Below are positions 43,093 to 51,257 of a stretch of 64,000 nucleotides of DNA, piece by piece. The position numbers were made by a program, and so were the translations under genes. Positions within the stretch are counted from its first letter, which is position 1. Every line of letters begins with the position of its first letter. The DNA is taken from the NCBI RefSeq assembly GCF_004570385.1, contig NZ_SPQL01000008.1:162667-226666 (forward strand), given 5' to 3'. This DNA comes from Blastococcus sp. CT_GayMR19. GTDB lineage: Bacteria > Actinomycetota > Actinomycetes > Mycobacteriales > Geodermatophilaceae. Below the pieces are notes generated by a model that was given only the letters and a program-made list of their open reading frames with translations, was not told the origin of the DNA and did no database searches.

Positions 43093-44112
43093 TCAGCCGG
43101 CCGAGTCGAAGAAGGTCTGGGCGCCGGGGCAGGTCTCGATGAACGAGACCTCACCGGCTGTCGCCGGATCCAGCTCCTCGGCCGCGGGGTGCACGGTGAT
43201 GAGCTGTTCCTTGTTCTCGAAGATCACGCGGGTGATGTCCTCCTGCAGCGACTCGTCCATGTCGGTGCGGACCACGAGGATGTTCGGCGAGACCACCTGG
43301 GGCGAGGCCTCGTCCTGACCCTCGTACGTGTTGGCCGGGATCTCCTCCTCGAAGTAGTAGTCGCCGTACTCCTCGGCCAGCTGTTCGGCGTACTCACCGG
43401 TCGGGATCAGGACCAGCTCGTCGGTGCTCGCCAGGTCGACGATCGCGCCGGTCGGCAGCCCGCCGGACCATGCGCCGGCGTCCACCGTGCCGTCCTGGAT
43501 GGCGGCGACGGTCTCGGCGACGCCCAGCTGCGAGCGCTCGATGTCGGTCTGCGGGTCGAGGCCAGCCGCCTGCATGATGCGGTCGGCGGTGACCTCGGAG
43601 GCCGAGCCCACGGCACCGGGTGAGACCCGCTTGCCCTTCAGGTCCTCGATCGTCTCGATGCCGGTGTCGGCGGTCGTGAAGAAGTGGACGAAGTTGTTGT
43701 AGAGGTTGCCGAGGGAGCAGACGTCGATCGGCTCCGTGAAGGTGTTCTCGCCGTTGACGGCGTCGGAGACCACGTCGCCGAGGGCCAGCGCGAGCTGGGC
43801 CTGGTCCGACTCGAGCAGCTTCATGTTGTCGACCGAGGCGTTGGTCTCCTGCACGGTGACCACCACGCCGGGCAGTTCGGCGCTGATCACGTTCGCGATG
43901 CCGCCGCCGTAGGGGTAGTAGACGCCGCCGGTGCCACCCGTGGCGAAGGTGAGGTTCTCGTTGCGTTCCTCGGCTGCGGGCTCGCCGCCGCCGCCTCCGC
44001 CTTCGTCGGCGTCGCCTCCGCCACAGGCGGCGAGGAGGACGCTCGCGGCGACCCCCGCGGCGAGGAGCAGACGGGGTCGCTGCCGTGGGGCAACGGGTGA
44101 GCTGGAAGTCAT
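43093..44112 (-). CDS. TAXI family TRAP transporter solute-binding lipoprotein
   Basis: 339 aa. A lipoprotein signal (LLLAAGVAASVLLAAC) with the lipobox Cys, then a Gly/Glu-rich linker, then the TAXI domain: FATGGTGGVYYPYGGGIANV, VQETNASVDNMKLL, DLKGKRVSPGAVGSASEVTA. It captures the substrate outside the membrane and delivers it to the fused TRAP permease. The substrate is unknown; related proteins bind glutamate-like or other carboxylates. AGGAAGG lies ~6 nt before the ATG. It is the first gene of the minus-strand operon reaching to 34311. Confidence 0.87.
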   Translation of the reverse strand: MTSSSPVAPRQRPRLLLAAGVAASVLLAACGGGDADEGGGGGGEPAAEERNENLTFATGGTGGVYYPYGGGIANVISAELPGVVVTVQETNASVDNMKLLESDQAQLALALGDVVSDAVNGENTFTEPIDVCSLGNLYNNFVHFFTTADTGIETIEDLKGKRVSPGAVGSASEVTADRIMQAAGLDPQTDIERSQLGVAETVAAIQDGTVDAGAWSGGLPTGAIVDLASTDELVLIPTGEYAEQLAEEYGDYYFEEEIPANTYEGQDEASPQVVSPNILVVRTDMDESLQEDITRVIFENKEQLITVHPAAEELDPATAGEVSFIETCPGAQTFFDSAG

Positions 44113-44210
44113 CGTCGGCCTTCCTGGGAGTGCGTCCGGACCGCCGTGGGGCCACAGTCGGCATGCGCACCGTGGCACGCCATCCGCGCTCGTGCCGGTC
44201 GGGGCGGCTG

Positions 44211-44216
44211 AAGTTA
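44211..44216 (-). promoter_or_regulatory. Putative -10 box of the TRAP operon
   Basis: TAACTT on the minus strand, in the most AT-rich part of the spacer, about 99 nt before the TAXI-gene start. The Crp/GlxR-type dyad lies ~36 bp upstream of the predicted start, a position compatible with activation. Confidence 0.35.
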
Positions 44217-44232
44217 TGAACCAGTGACCGGA

Positions 44233-44246
44233 GTGAACCACTTCAC
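44233..44246. promoter_or_regulatory. Crp/GlxR-type candidate site
   Basis: GTGAACCACTTCAC fits GTGA-N6-TCAC with extra symmetry (GTGAA / TTCAC). It lies between the divergent TRAP operon and the GntR gene, where catabolite control of transport would make sense. Confidence 0.4.
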
Positions 44247-44318
44247 ACTTTTCGTTGTCTACTGTTTACGATGTTGGTAGCGAGGCAGGTCCGGTGCGAG
44301 CCGTGGAGGTCACTGACC

Positions 44319-45047
44319 GTGTCGGACGAGCAGCCCATCCGTGCCCTTCCCCTCCGCGAGCTGGTCCACGAGCGGCTGCAGGAGATGCTGATCAGCCGGG
44401 TCCTGGCCCCGGGTGACCACCTCGTGGAGGAACGGCTCGCCGCCCAGCTCGGGGTGAGCCGCGGCCCGGTGCGCGAGGCGCTGCAGCGGCTGCACCGCGA
44501 CGGCTGGATCACGCTGCGGCCCCGCTACGGCGCCTTCGTGAACCAGCCCACGACGGAGCAGGTGCACGAGTTCTTCGAGGCCAGGGAACTGGTGGAGCGG
44601 TCCGCGGCCCGGCTCGCCGCCGAGCGGTGCACTCCGGAGGACGCCGCCGCGCTGGTGCGCATCTGTGACGAGGCGGACGAGGACCTGGGCCGGGGGGCCT
44701 CCCCCGAGCGGATGGGGGCCCACACGGCCCGCTTCCACCGCGGGGTGCTGGAGACCGCCCGCAACCACATCCTGCTCGAGTTCGGGGAGCAGCTCTCCCT
44801 CCGCAGCCGCTGGTTCTTCGCCCCGCTCGTCGCGACCCTCGCCCCGAAGGCCTGGATCGAGCACCGCGAGGTGGCCGGCCTGATCGCTGCCGGCGACGCC
44901 GACTCGGCCGCCCTGGCCATGCACGCGCACATCTCGATGTCGCGGGACGCCTACCTCGAGACGCGGGGCTCGGACCGACCGGACGCCGTCCTGCCGCCCG
45001 CTCCCAGATCGCCCGCTGCCGCGCCTCCGCACGTCGGCACACACTGA
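44319..45047 (+). CDS. GntR family (FadR/FCD-type) regulator
   Basis: 242 aa. The N-terminal winged HTH is typical (LRELVHERLQEMLISR, ERLAAQLGVSRGPVREALQR), followed by an all-helical FCD domain whose metal/ligand histidines include the H in AHTARFHRGVLE. It probably controls the divergent TRAP operon, sensing the transported acid or a product. GTG 44319 has GGAGGT 8 nt upstream, better than the ATG at 44271. A weak promoter (TTGTCT-17-TAGCGA) lies at 44255-44283. A short-chain dehydrogenase gene follows. Confidence 0.85.
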   Translation: MSDEQPIRALPLRELVHERLQEMLISRVLAPGDHLVEERLAAQLGVSRGPVREALQRLHRDGWITLRPRYGAFVNQPTTEQVHEFFEARELVERSAARLAAERCTPEDAAALVRICDEADEDLGRGASPERMGAHTARFHRGVLETARNHILLEFGEQLSLRSRWFFAPLVATLAPKAWIEHREVAGLIAAGDADSAALAMHAHISMSRDAYLETRGSDRPDAVLPPAPRSPAAAPPHVGTH

Positions 45048-45093
45048 GCAGACCGTTCCGCCCACGCCCGCCCCACGTCGAACGAGGAGACCC

Positions 45094-45849
45094 ATGGCCA
45101 CGGATCAGGTAGTGCTGGTGACCGGCGCATCGAGCGGCATCGGGCGCGCGTGCGTCGATGCCTTCCTCGCGCAGGGCGCCCGCGTCATCGCGGCCGCCCG
45201 CCGCACGGAGCGCCTGCAGGAGCTGCAGGCGCAGCAGGACGGCGACGTCCTGCCGCTGGTGCTGGACGTGCGCGACCGGGCCCAGGTCAACGAGGTTCTC
45301 GGCTCCCTGCCCGACGAGTGGTCGCCGATCGACGTCCTGGTGAACAACGCCGGGCTCGCCCGGGGGAAGACCCCGCTGCACAAGGACGACCCCGACGACT
45401 GGGACCAGATGCTCGACACCAACGTGCGCGGGCTGCTGAACGTCTCCGGCGCGGTGCTGCCCGGGATGGTCGAGCGCGGCGCGGGTCACGTGATCAACAT
45501 CGGGTCGAACGCCGGCCGGGAGGTCTATCCCGGCGGCACCGTCTACTGCGCGACGAAGGCCGCGGTCGAGCGGATCACCCGCGGCATGCGCATGGACCTG
45601 CTGGGCAGCGGCGTGAAGATCAGCGAGGTCGACCCCGGCATGGTGGAGACCGAGTTCTCCGTCGTCAGGTTCCACGGCGATGAAGCGGCGGCCGGCGCGG
45701 TGTACCAGGGCGTCACCCCGCTGCAGGCGGCCGACATCGCCAACGTCGTCACCTGGATCGCGAACCAGCCGCCGCACGTCGTGATCGCCGACGTCCTGGT
45801 CTATCCGCTCGACCAGGCCGGCTCGGGCAAGCTCGCCCGGCGTACCTGA
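45094..45849 (+). CDS. SDR family NAD(P)-dependent oxidoreductase (YdfG / hydroxy-acid type)
   Basis: 251 aa, classical SDR: cofactor motif TGASSGIGRA at 10-19, NNAG, and the catalytic YCATK. The sequence resembles YdfG-type serine / 3-hydroxy acid dehydrogenases (ends with WIANQPPHVVIADVLVYPLDQ). A hydroxy-acid oxidation matches the neighbouring catabolic genes. Shine-Dalgarno GAGGAG lies 5-6 nt before the ATG. It is downstream of GntR on the same strand and 13 nt before an MFS gene, so the three may be one operon. Confidence 0.87.
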   Translation: MATDQVVLVTGASSGIGRACVDAFLAQGARVIAAARRTERLQELQAQQDGDVLPLVLDVRDRAQVNEVLGSLPDEWSPIDVLVNNAGLARGKTPLHKDDPDDWDQMLDTNVRGLLNVSGAVLPGMVERGAGHVINIGSNAGREVYPGGTVYCATKAAVERITRGMRMDLLGSGVKISEVDPGMVETEFSVVRFHGDEAAAGAVYQGVTPLQAADIANVVTWIANQPPHVVIADVLVYPLDQAGSGKLARRT

Positions 45850-45862
45850 CCCCCCGCTGACC

Positions 45863-47197
45863 GTGGGCGGACGCCCCGGGTCGCGGGAGCGGCCGGTCGC
45901 CGTGCGCCGCCGGGAGTTCCCCGGCTGGCGCATGGTCTGGGCGCTCGCGGTCACCGAGACGGTCTCCTACGGCGTCCTGTACTACTCGTTCGCCGTCTTC
46001 CTCGTGCCGATGCGCGAGGAGCTCGGGGCGAGCACCGCCCAGCTGTCCGGTGCGCTCACGCTCGCCTTGGCGCTGACCGGCATCGGCGGCGTGGTGGTCG
46101 GCCGGTGGCTCGACCGGTTCGGTGCGCGCTGGGTGATGACGGCGGGCAGCCTGCTGGGTGCGGCGTCGGTGGTGGCCTGGTCGCAGGCGCACGGCCTGCT
46201 GCAGCTCTACGTCGCCTTCACCGGCATCGGGCTGGCCAGCGCCGCGGTCCTGTACGAGCCGGCCTACGCGGTCATCAACACGTGGTTCCGGCGTGACCGG
46301 CACAAGGCGCTGTTCACGCTCACCGTGGTGGCCGGGTTCGCCTCGACGATCTTCCTGCCGGCGTCCCAGCTCCTCATCGAGGTCGTCGGCTGGCGGCCGG
46401 CGCTGCTGGTCCTGGCCGGGGTCGTCGCCGCCTGTGCGCTGCCCCACGCGTTGCTGCTGCGCCGGTCGCCGGCCGACCTCGGCCTGGTGCCCGACGGTCG
46501 ACCGGACGACGACCTCCTCCCGACCGCGGCGGCCGCGCCGCCCGATCCCGACGACGACGGCGACCTCTCCCCCTACCGCGGCCCCGGCGCGGCGTGGCGA
46601 CGGCCGCCGGTCCGCTGGCTGACGCTGGCGAGCGCGCTGCAGATGATCTCGAACGCCGCGGTCGCGGTGTTCCTGGTCGCCTACCTGCTCGAGACGGGCG
46701 CGCCGCCCGGGCTGGCCGCGGTGGCCGCCGGCGGGCTGGGTGCCCTGTCCGTCACCGGGCGCGTGGTCCTCACCGTGCTCGCCGCGCGGCTCGGCATCGG
46801 GCATGTCACCGCGGCGATGGTGGCGGGGCAGGCCGTCGGCGTGGCGATGCTCTTCCTGCTGCCCCAGCCCGCGGCCACCGTGGTCTTCGTGCTCCTGTTC
46901 GGCGTGGGCTTCGGCGTGCTCAACATCTCGCGCCCGGTGCTGCTGGGCGCCTACGTGCCGGCCGGCGTCTTCGCCTCGGTGTCCGCCCACCAGGCGCTGG
47001 CCGGGCAGTTCGGCCGCGTCGTCGCACCGATCACCGCCGGCGCCCTGATCACCGGCTTCGGGTACGGCGCCGCGTTCACCGTGATCGCCGGCTGCGCCCT
47101 CGTCGCCGCCGTCCTGCTCGTGGCCTCGGAACGGGCGGCGGACGCCGACGATGGCCAAGATGGCCATTTTGGCCGGAGAGGGACGACGCGGGGGTGA
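45863..47197 (+). CDS. MFS transporter (OFA / monocarboxylate-like)
   Basis: 444 aa, 12 membrane segments. The start of segment 1 (GWRMVWALAVTETVSYGVLYYSF) and FAVFLVPMREELG resemble OFA or MCT-like porters; the 2-3 loop is VVGRWLDRFGARWVM. A central acidic loop is at ~210-240. A monocarboxylate substrate is likely but unproven. The GTG at 45863 is 13 nt after the SDR; an in-frame GTG near 45901 is an alternative. A 22-bp palindrome lies in the final codons. Confidence 0.8.
   Translation: MGGRPGSRERPVAVRRREFPGWRMVWALAVTETVSYGVLYYSFAVFLVPMREELGASTAQLSGALTLALALTGIGGVVVGRWLDRFGARWVMTAGSLLGAASVVAWSQAHGLLQLYVAFTGIGLASAAVLYEPAYAVINTWFRRDRHKALFTLTVVAGFASTIFLPASQLLIEVVGWRPALLVLAGVVAACALPHALLLRRSPADLGLVPDGRPDDDLLPTAAAAPPDPDDDGDLSPYRGPGAAWRRPPVRWLTLASALQMISNAAVAVFLVAYLLETGAPPGLAAVAAGGLGALSVTGRVVLTVLAARLGIGHVTAAMVAGQAVGVAMLFLLPQPAATVVFVLLFGVGFGVLNISRPVLLGAYVPAGVFASVSAHQALAGQFGRVVAPITAGALITGFGYGAAFTVIAGCALVAAVLLVASERAADADDGQDGHFGRRGTTRG
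47153..47174. repeat. 22-bp near-perfect palindrome at the end of the MFS gene
   Basis: Outer arms GGCCAA / TTGGCC with centre GATGGCCATT; just one symmetric pair mismatches. It contains a smaller GGCCA-TTT-TGGCC hairpin. It lies 23 bp before the MFS stop and close to the convergent CoA-transferase stop, so it may be a bidirectional terminator, or a regulator site. Confidence 0.5.
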
Positions 47198-47201
47198 CCC
47201 C

Positions 47202-48422
47202 TCAGGCGGGTGGGCCCGCCTGCGGCTCCGGCGGGTGGTGCGGCCGGCCGGCCGCCGACCGGACCGCCGCGTCGTCCAGGCCGAGGGCGGCCAGCGTCGC
47301 CTCCGTGTGCTGCCCGAGCGAGGGCGCACCCGGAACGGAGGGCACGCCGCTGCGGGAGAACGTCCACGGCAGCCGGGCGTGCACGAGCGGGCCCTCGCTG
47401 GGGTGCTCGACGTCCTCGAAGAACCCGACGGCACGGAGGTGCTCGTCGTCGAAGAGGTCCTCGATGCTGTTCACCGGCATCGAGGGGATGGCGTTGCTCC
47501 GCAGCACCTCGAGCCACTCCGCGGTCGTGCGCCTGGCCAGTTCCTCCTCCACCAGCCGGTACAGCTCGTCGATCCGCTCCGTCCGGCCCCGGATGCTCTG
47601 CAGCTGGGCATCGTCGGCCAGGTCGGGGCGCTCGATCAGCCGGAAGAACGACCGCCACTGCGCGTCGGTGTAGAGCAGGGCGGCGATCATCCCGTCGGCG
47701 GTGCGATAGGGCTTGCGGTACGGCGACGCGGTGCGCGCGTACCCCGTGCCGCCGCGCCGGCCGGCGTACACCCGGGCGCCCTGCTGCTCCATGAGCAGGA
47801 AGCTCGCCATCGACTCGAACATCGGCACCTCGACGGCCTGGCCCCGACCCGAGACCGACCGCTCGTGCAGGGCGGCCAGGATCGCGGCGACCGCCATCAC
47901 GCCCACCGTCTTGTCCACGACCTGAGTGCGCACGTACTGCGGCTCGGCACTGCCGCCCTGCACCGCGGCGAGGCCCGACACCCCCTGCACGACGTCGTCG
48001 TAGGCGGGTTCGTCACGGTAGGGGCCGCCGGAGCCGTAGCCGACCGCGTGGCAGTACACGACGCGGGAATTGCGCCCGAGGACGGTGTCGGGATCGATGC
48101 GCAGCTTCCGCATCGCCGCGGGCCGCATGTTGTGGAGGAAGACGTCCGCGGAGTCGATCAGCAGATCCAGCGTCTCCCGGCCCGCAGGCGACGCGAGGTC
48201 CAGGACGACGGACTCCTTCCCGCGGTTGAAGTTCAGGAAGGCCGACCCCAGTCCGACCTGCCGTTCGTCCGCGACGTACCGGATGATGTCGCCCTCCGGC
48301 GGCTCGATCTTCACCACCCGCGCCCCCATCTGGGCGAGCAGCAGCGCGCAGTAGGGACCCAGGAACGTCGAGGTGAGCTCGACGACGGTGAGGCCGGCCA
48401 GCGGACCCCGGGGCGAGGTCAC
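47202..48422 (-). CDS. CaiB/BaiF (family III) CoA-transferase
   Basis: 406 aa. Typical regions are LAGLTVVELTSTFLGPYCAL, VVKIEPPEGDIIR, NFNRGKESVVLDL, the catalytic-Asp segment AYDDVVQGVSG (Asp near 142), and GRGQAVEVPMFESMASF. It transfers CoA between carboxylic acids without ATP. Being the last gene behind a dehydrogenase pair, it likely activates that pathway's substrate. GTG start, 3 nt after the small dehydrogenase subunit. Confidence 0.87.
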   Translation of the reverse strand: MTSPRGPLAGLTVVELTSTFLGPYCALLLAQMGARVVKIEPPEGDIIRYVADERQVGLGSAFLNFNRGKESVVLDLASPAGRETLDLLIDSADVFLHNMRPAAMRKLRIDPDTVLGRNSRVVYCHAVGYGSGGPYRDEPAYDDVVQGVSGLAAVQGGSAEPQYVRTQVVDKTVGVMAVAAILAALHERSVSGRGQAVEVPMFESMASFLLMEQQGARVYAGRRGGTGYARTASPYRKPYRTADGMIAALLYTDAQWRSFFRLIERPDLADDAQLQSIRGRTERIDELYRLVEEELARRTTAEWLEVLRSNAIPSMPVNSIEDLFDDEHLRAVGFFEDVEHPSEGPLVHARLPWTFSRSGVPSVPGAPSLGQHTEATLAALGLDDAAVRSAAGRPHHPPEPQAGPPA

Positions 48423-48425
48423 CGG

Positions 48426-49499
48426 TCAGACCACGCGGGTCAGCGCCGGCCAGAAGTCGTCCGGGCCGGCCAGCAACCCGGCGCCCAGGACGCGCGACCA
48501 CGCCAGGTCGCTGCCGGCCTCGTCCCGCCACGACCACAGCCGCCGGGTCAGGTGATGCAGCTTGTGCTCCTGCGTGAACCCGATCGCGCCGTGCACCTGG
48601 TGCGCCAGCCGGGCCACGACCTCGACCGCCGCCCCCGCCCGCACCTTCGCAGCCGCGGCGGCCAGGACGACGTCCGCCGACCCGCGGTCCAGGGCCTGGA
48701 CGGCCGCATCGGTCAGCGCCGTCACCGCGGTCACCTCGCCGGCCATCTCGGCCAGCTCCATCTGGATCGCCTGGAACTTGCCCAGCGGCCGGCCGAACTG
48801 CTGCCGCTCCCCCGCGTACTGCACCGTCCACGCCAGCACCTGCTCCAGCGCCGCGGCCAGCTGCACCGCCCGGGCCAGCGCAAAGCGCGCCCGCAGCTCC
48901 TGCGCCTGCGCGGCGCTCAGCAGAGCCCCGGTCGCGGCGACCTGGTCCAGCACCAGCGAGCCGCGCGGCTCACCGGCGAGGTTGAAGGCGTCGGTCGCTT
49001 CGAGGTCCGCCACGTGGACCAGCGCCAGCAGCGCCCCGTCCGACCCGGCGGAAGCCGGCGCCAGGAGGACGACGTGGCTGGCCACGCCGGCCCACGCCAG
49101 GTCGGTCACCGTCCCGTTCACGGTGAACCGGCCCGGACCGTCGCCGTTGTCGACCGGGTGCACGGTGACCGCGTCGGCGACTGCGAAGGTCATCGGCTCC
49201 TCCGGCGACGGCAGGTCGAGGTCGGCGGCCACCAGCGCGGGCCCGGCCACCAGCAGCTGCTCGGCCACCGGCACGGCAGCGGCGCCCGCAGCCAGCGTCC
49301 GCACGATCGCCACCGCGTCGGCCAGCTCGCCGCCGGAGCCGCCCGCCTCCTCCGGCAGACCCACACCGGTCAGCCCGGCCTCGGCGAGCGCGCTCCAGAG
49401 GCCCTCGTCCCAGCGCCGCTCCGGCGTCAGCACGAACGGCTCGAAGCCGGTGAGGATGTCCCGGACGGTCTCGACCACCAGGTCCTGATCGCTCGCCAT
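48426..49499 (-). CDS. Acyl-CoA dehydrogenase, small subunit type
   Basis: 357 aa. The C-terminal domain has YAGERQQFGRPLGKFQAIQ and HQVHGAIGFTQEHKLHH; the N-terminal half is divergent, as in the small partner of two-subunit dehydrogenases. It shows end-to-end resemblance to 20121-21200. Its ATG overlaps the large subunit's stop by one base (TGATG), so the two are co-translated and probably form one heteromeric enzyme. Confidence 0.85.
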   Translation of the reverse strand: MASDQDLVVETVRDILTGFEPFVLTPERRWDEGLWSALAEAGLTGVGLPEEAGGSGGELADAVAIVRTLAAGAAAVPVAEQLLVAGPALVAADLDLPSPEEPMTFAVADAVTVHPVDNGDGPGRFTVNGTVTDLAWAGVASHVVLLAPASAGSDGALLALVHVADLEATDAFNLAGEPRGSLVLDQVAATGALLSAAQAQELRARFALARAVQLAAALEQVLAWTVQYAGERQQFGRPLGKFQAIQMELAEMAGEVTAVTALTDAAVQALDRGSADVVLAAAAAKVRAGAAVEVVARLAHQVHGAIGFTQEHKLHHLTRRLWSWRDEAGSDLAWSRVLGAGLLAGPDDFWPALTRVV

Positions 49500-50659
49500 C
49501 AGCGCAGCCCCAATCCACGAGCGACGATTCCCCGCAGGATCTCGTTCGTCCCGCCGCGCAGCGTGTAGCCCGGCGCGTGCAGCTGCGCCTCTGCCAGCGC
49601 ACGGCCCAGCGGGTCCGGGGAGTCCAGGGACGGCGTCACGTCGACGACCTTGCGGATCTCCTCGATGACGTCCGCTTCGAACGTCGTCCCCACGTCCTTC
49701 ACCAGGGCTGCCGGGATGTTCGGCAGCTCGCCGCGGTCCAGGGCGGCGGCGATCCGCAGCGACATCTGCCGCAGCGCGAGCAGCCGGGCAGAGATGCGGC
49801 CGAGGGTCGCGACGGCCGCCGGGTCGCCCGAGTCGCCGACTCGACGAGCGAACTCGGCGACAAGCGGATATGTCGACAGGAACCGTTCCGGTCCCGACCG
49901 CTCGAACGCGAGCTCGGCGGTCACCTGGTGCCAGCCGTTGCCCTCCTCGCCCAGCAGCATGTCGCCCGGGACGACGACGTCGTCGAACACGACCTCGTTG
50001 AAGTGGTGACCGCCGTCGAGGATCCGGATCGGGTTGATCGTGATCCCGGGCAGCGACAGGTCGACGAGCAGCTGCGACATGCCGGCGTGCCGGTTCGCGG
50101 AGTCCGACGGCGAGGTGCGGACCAGGAAGATCCCGTAGTGCGAGTGGTGCGCGTTCGACGTCCAGACCTTCGCGCCGTTGACCACCCAGTCGCCGTCCCC
50201 GTTGCGGGCGGCGCGGGTGCGGATCGAGGCGAGATCGGAGCCGGAATCCGGCTCGCTCATCCCGATGACGAAGAAGCACTCCCCCGCGGCGATGCGGGGC
50301 AGGATCTCCCGGCGCTGCTTCTCGGTGCCGAACTTCAGCAGGTTGGGCCCCGACTGCCGGTCGGCGATCCAGTGCGCGGCCACCGGGGCGCCGGCCGAGA
50401 GCAGTTCCTCGGTGACGGCGTAGCGCTCCATCGCCGAGCGCTCGTGACCGCCGTACTCCTTGGGCCAGGTCATCCCCAGCCAGCCGCGCTCGCCCAGCTT
50501 CTTCGAGAACGCCGGGTCGACGCCGCCGAGCCAGGTGTCGACGTGCGTCTCGAAGCTGCCGGCGGCCAGCTCGGCGGCGAGGAACTCGCGCACCTCCGCC
50601 CGTACCTGTTCGGCGGCGTCGGACCGGGGCGCAGGCGCCAGGGTCAACGAGTTGCTCAT
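49499..50659 (-). CDS. Acyl-CoA dehydrogenase, large subunit type
   Basis: 386 aa. Motifs are MTWPKEYGGHERSAMERY, GMSEPDSGSDLASIRTRA, GAKVWTSNAHHSHYG and APGYTLRGGTNEILRGIVA. The same order of large then small subunit is seen at 21197-20121. The ATG at 50659 (GGGGAG just upstream) was chosen over the ATG at 50713, which lies inside a small upstream ORF that overlaps this ATG by 4 bp. Confidence 0.88.
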   Translation of the reverse strand: MSNSLTLAPAPRSDAAEQVRAEVREFLAAELAAGSFETHVDTWLGGVDPAFSKKLGERGWLGMTWPKEYGGHERSAMERYAVTEELLSAGAPVAAHWIADRQSGPNLLKFGTEKQRREILPRIAAGECFFVIGMSEPDSGSDLASIRTRAARNGDGDWVVNGAKVWTSNAHHSHYGIFLVRTSPSDSANRHAGMSQLLVDLSLPGITINPIRILDGGHHFNEVVFDDVVVPGDMLLGEEGNGWHQVTAELAFERSGPERFLSTYPLVAEFARRVGDSGDPAAVATLGRISARLLALRQMSLRIAAALDRGELPNIPAALVKDVGTTFEADVIEEIRKVVDVTPSLDSPDPLGRALAEAQLHAPGYTLRGGTNEILRGIVARGLGLR

Positions 50660-50826
50660 GTGACTCCCCACGTCGTTGTGGTGGTTCCCCGCACGGTTGT
50701 ACAGGGCGCCCACCAGACGTGGAGCCCCGGCTCGGACGGCGCCCCACCCGACGCTGGCGGCTGCTGCGCCACCGTCAGCGAGACCGTCTCCCGCAGCAGG
50801 ACACCGACGACGTCCTCCGGCTCCAC
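50656..50826 (-). CDS. Small ORF (56 aa) coupled to the acyl-CoA dehydrogenase operon
   Basis: A GTG at 50826 has GGAGGAGG 4 nt upstream and opens a 57-codon frame with strong GC third-position bias (VEPEDVVGVLLRETVSLTVA at the start). Its TGA overlaps the ATG of the dehydrogenase (ATGA). The peptide is soluble with a Thr-rich end and matches no family I know. It may be a real small protein or a translational-coupling leader. Confidence 0.5.
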   Translation of the reverse strand: MEPEDVVGVLLRETVSLTVAQQPPASGGAPSEPGLHVWWAPCTTVRGTTTTTWGVT

Positions 50827-50878
50827 ACGGCCTCCTCCACGGCGGATTCCCGACCGATCCGGAGCGTAGGTGCCGGGG

Positions 50879-51184
50879 TCAGCCCCCGCCGTCCGGGGCG
50901 TCGTCCTCGGCCGGGCCGCGGGTCAGCGAACGGAACTCCGTGACGACGTCGTTCGCCACCGTCCCCAGCGAGGTGAGTGCACCCGTCACCAGCCGGCGCA
51001 CCGAGTCCATGTCGAGCCCGAGCCCGGCCCCGATCCCGGCCGCGGCGTCCAGCCCCGGCAGCTCGCTGCCCGCCGGACCGTGCTCGGCCAGCTCGGGTGA
51101 CCACCGCATCGCGTCCCCCGACATAGACCAGTCACCCGTCGCGCCGTCGATGGCCTGGGCCACCGGATTCTCTGCCGCGTCCAT
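50879..51184 (-). CDS. Hypothetical protein
   Basis: 101 aa, acidic and soluble (starts MDAAENPVAQAIDGATGDWS), with a Gly/Ala/Leu-rich central part and no known domain. The ATG at 51184 has GGGGAGGG directly upstream, which favours it over the in-frame ATG at 51226. It lies between the RsbP-like gene (73 bp upstream) and the dehydrogenase operon. No function can be proposed. Confidence 0.6.
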   Translation of the reverse strand: MDAAENPVAQAIDGATGDWSMSGDAMRWSPELAEHGPAGSELPGLDAAAGIGAGLGLDMDSVRRLVTGALTSLGTVANDVVTEFRSLTRGPAEDDAPDGGG

Positions 51185-51257
51185 GCCCTCCCCCTGACGC
51201 CGGTCCCCTCCGCATCGTCCCCCCACGGCGGCGGACGCAACAGGGCCGCGCGAGAAG

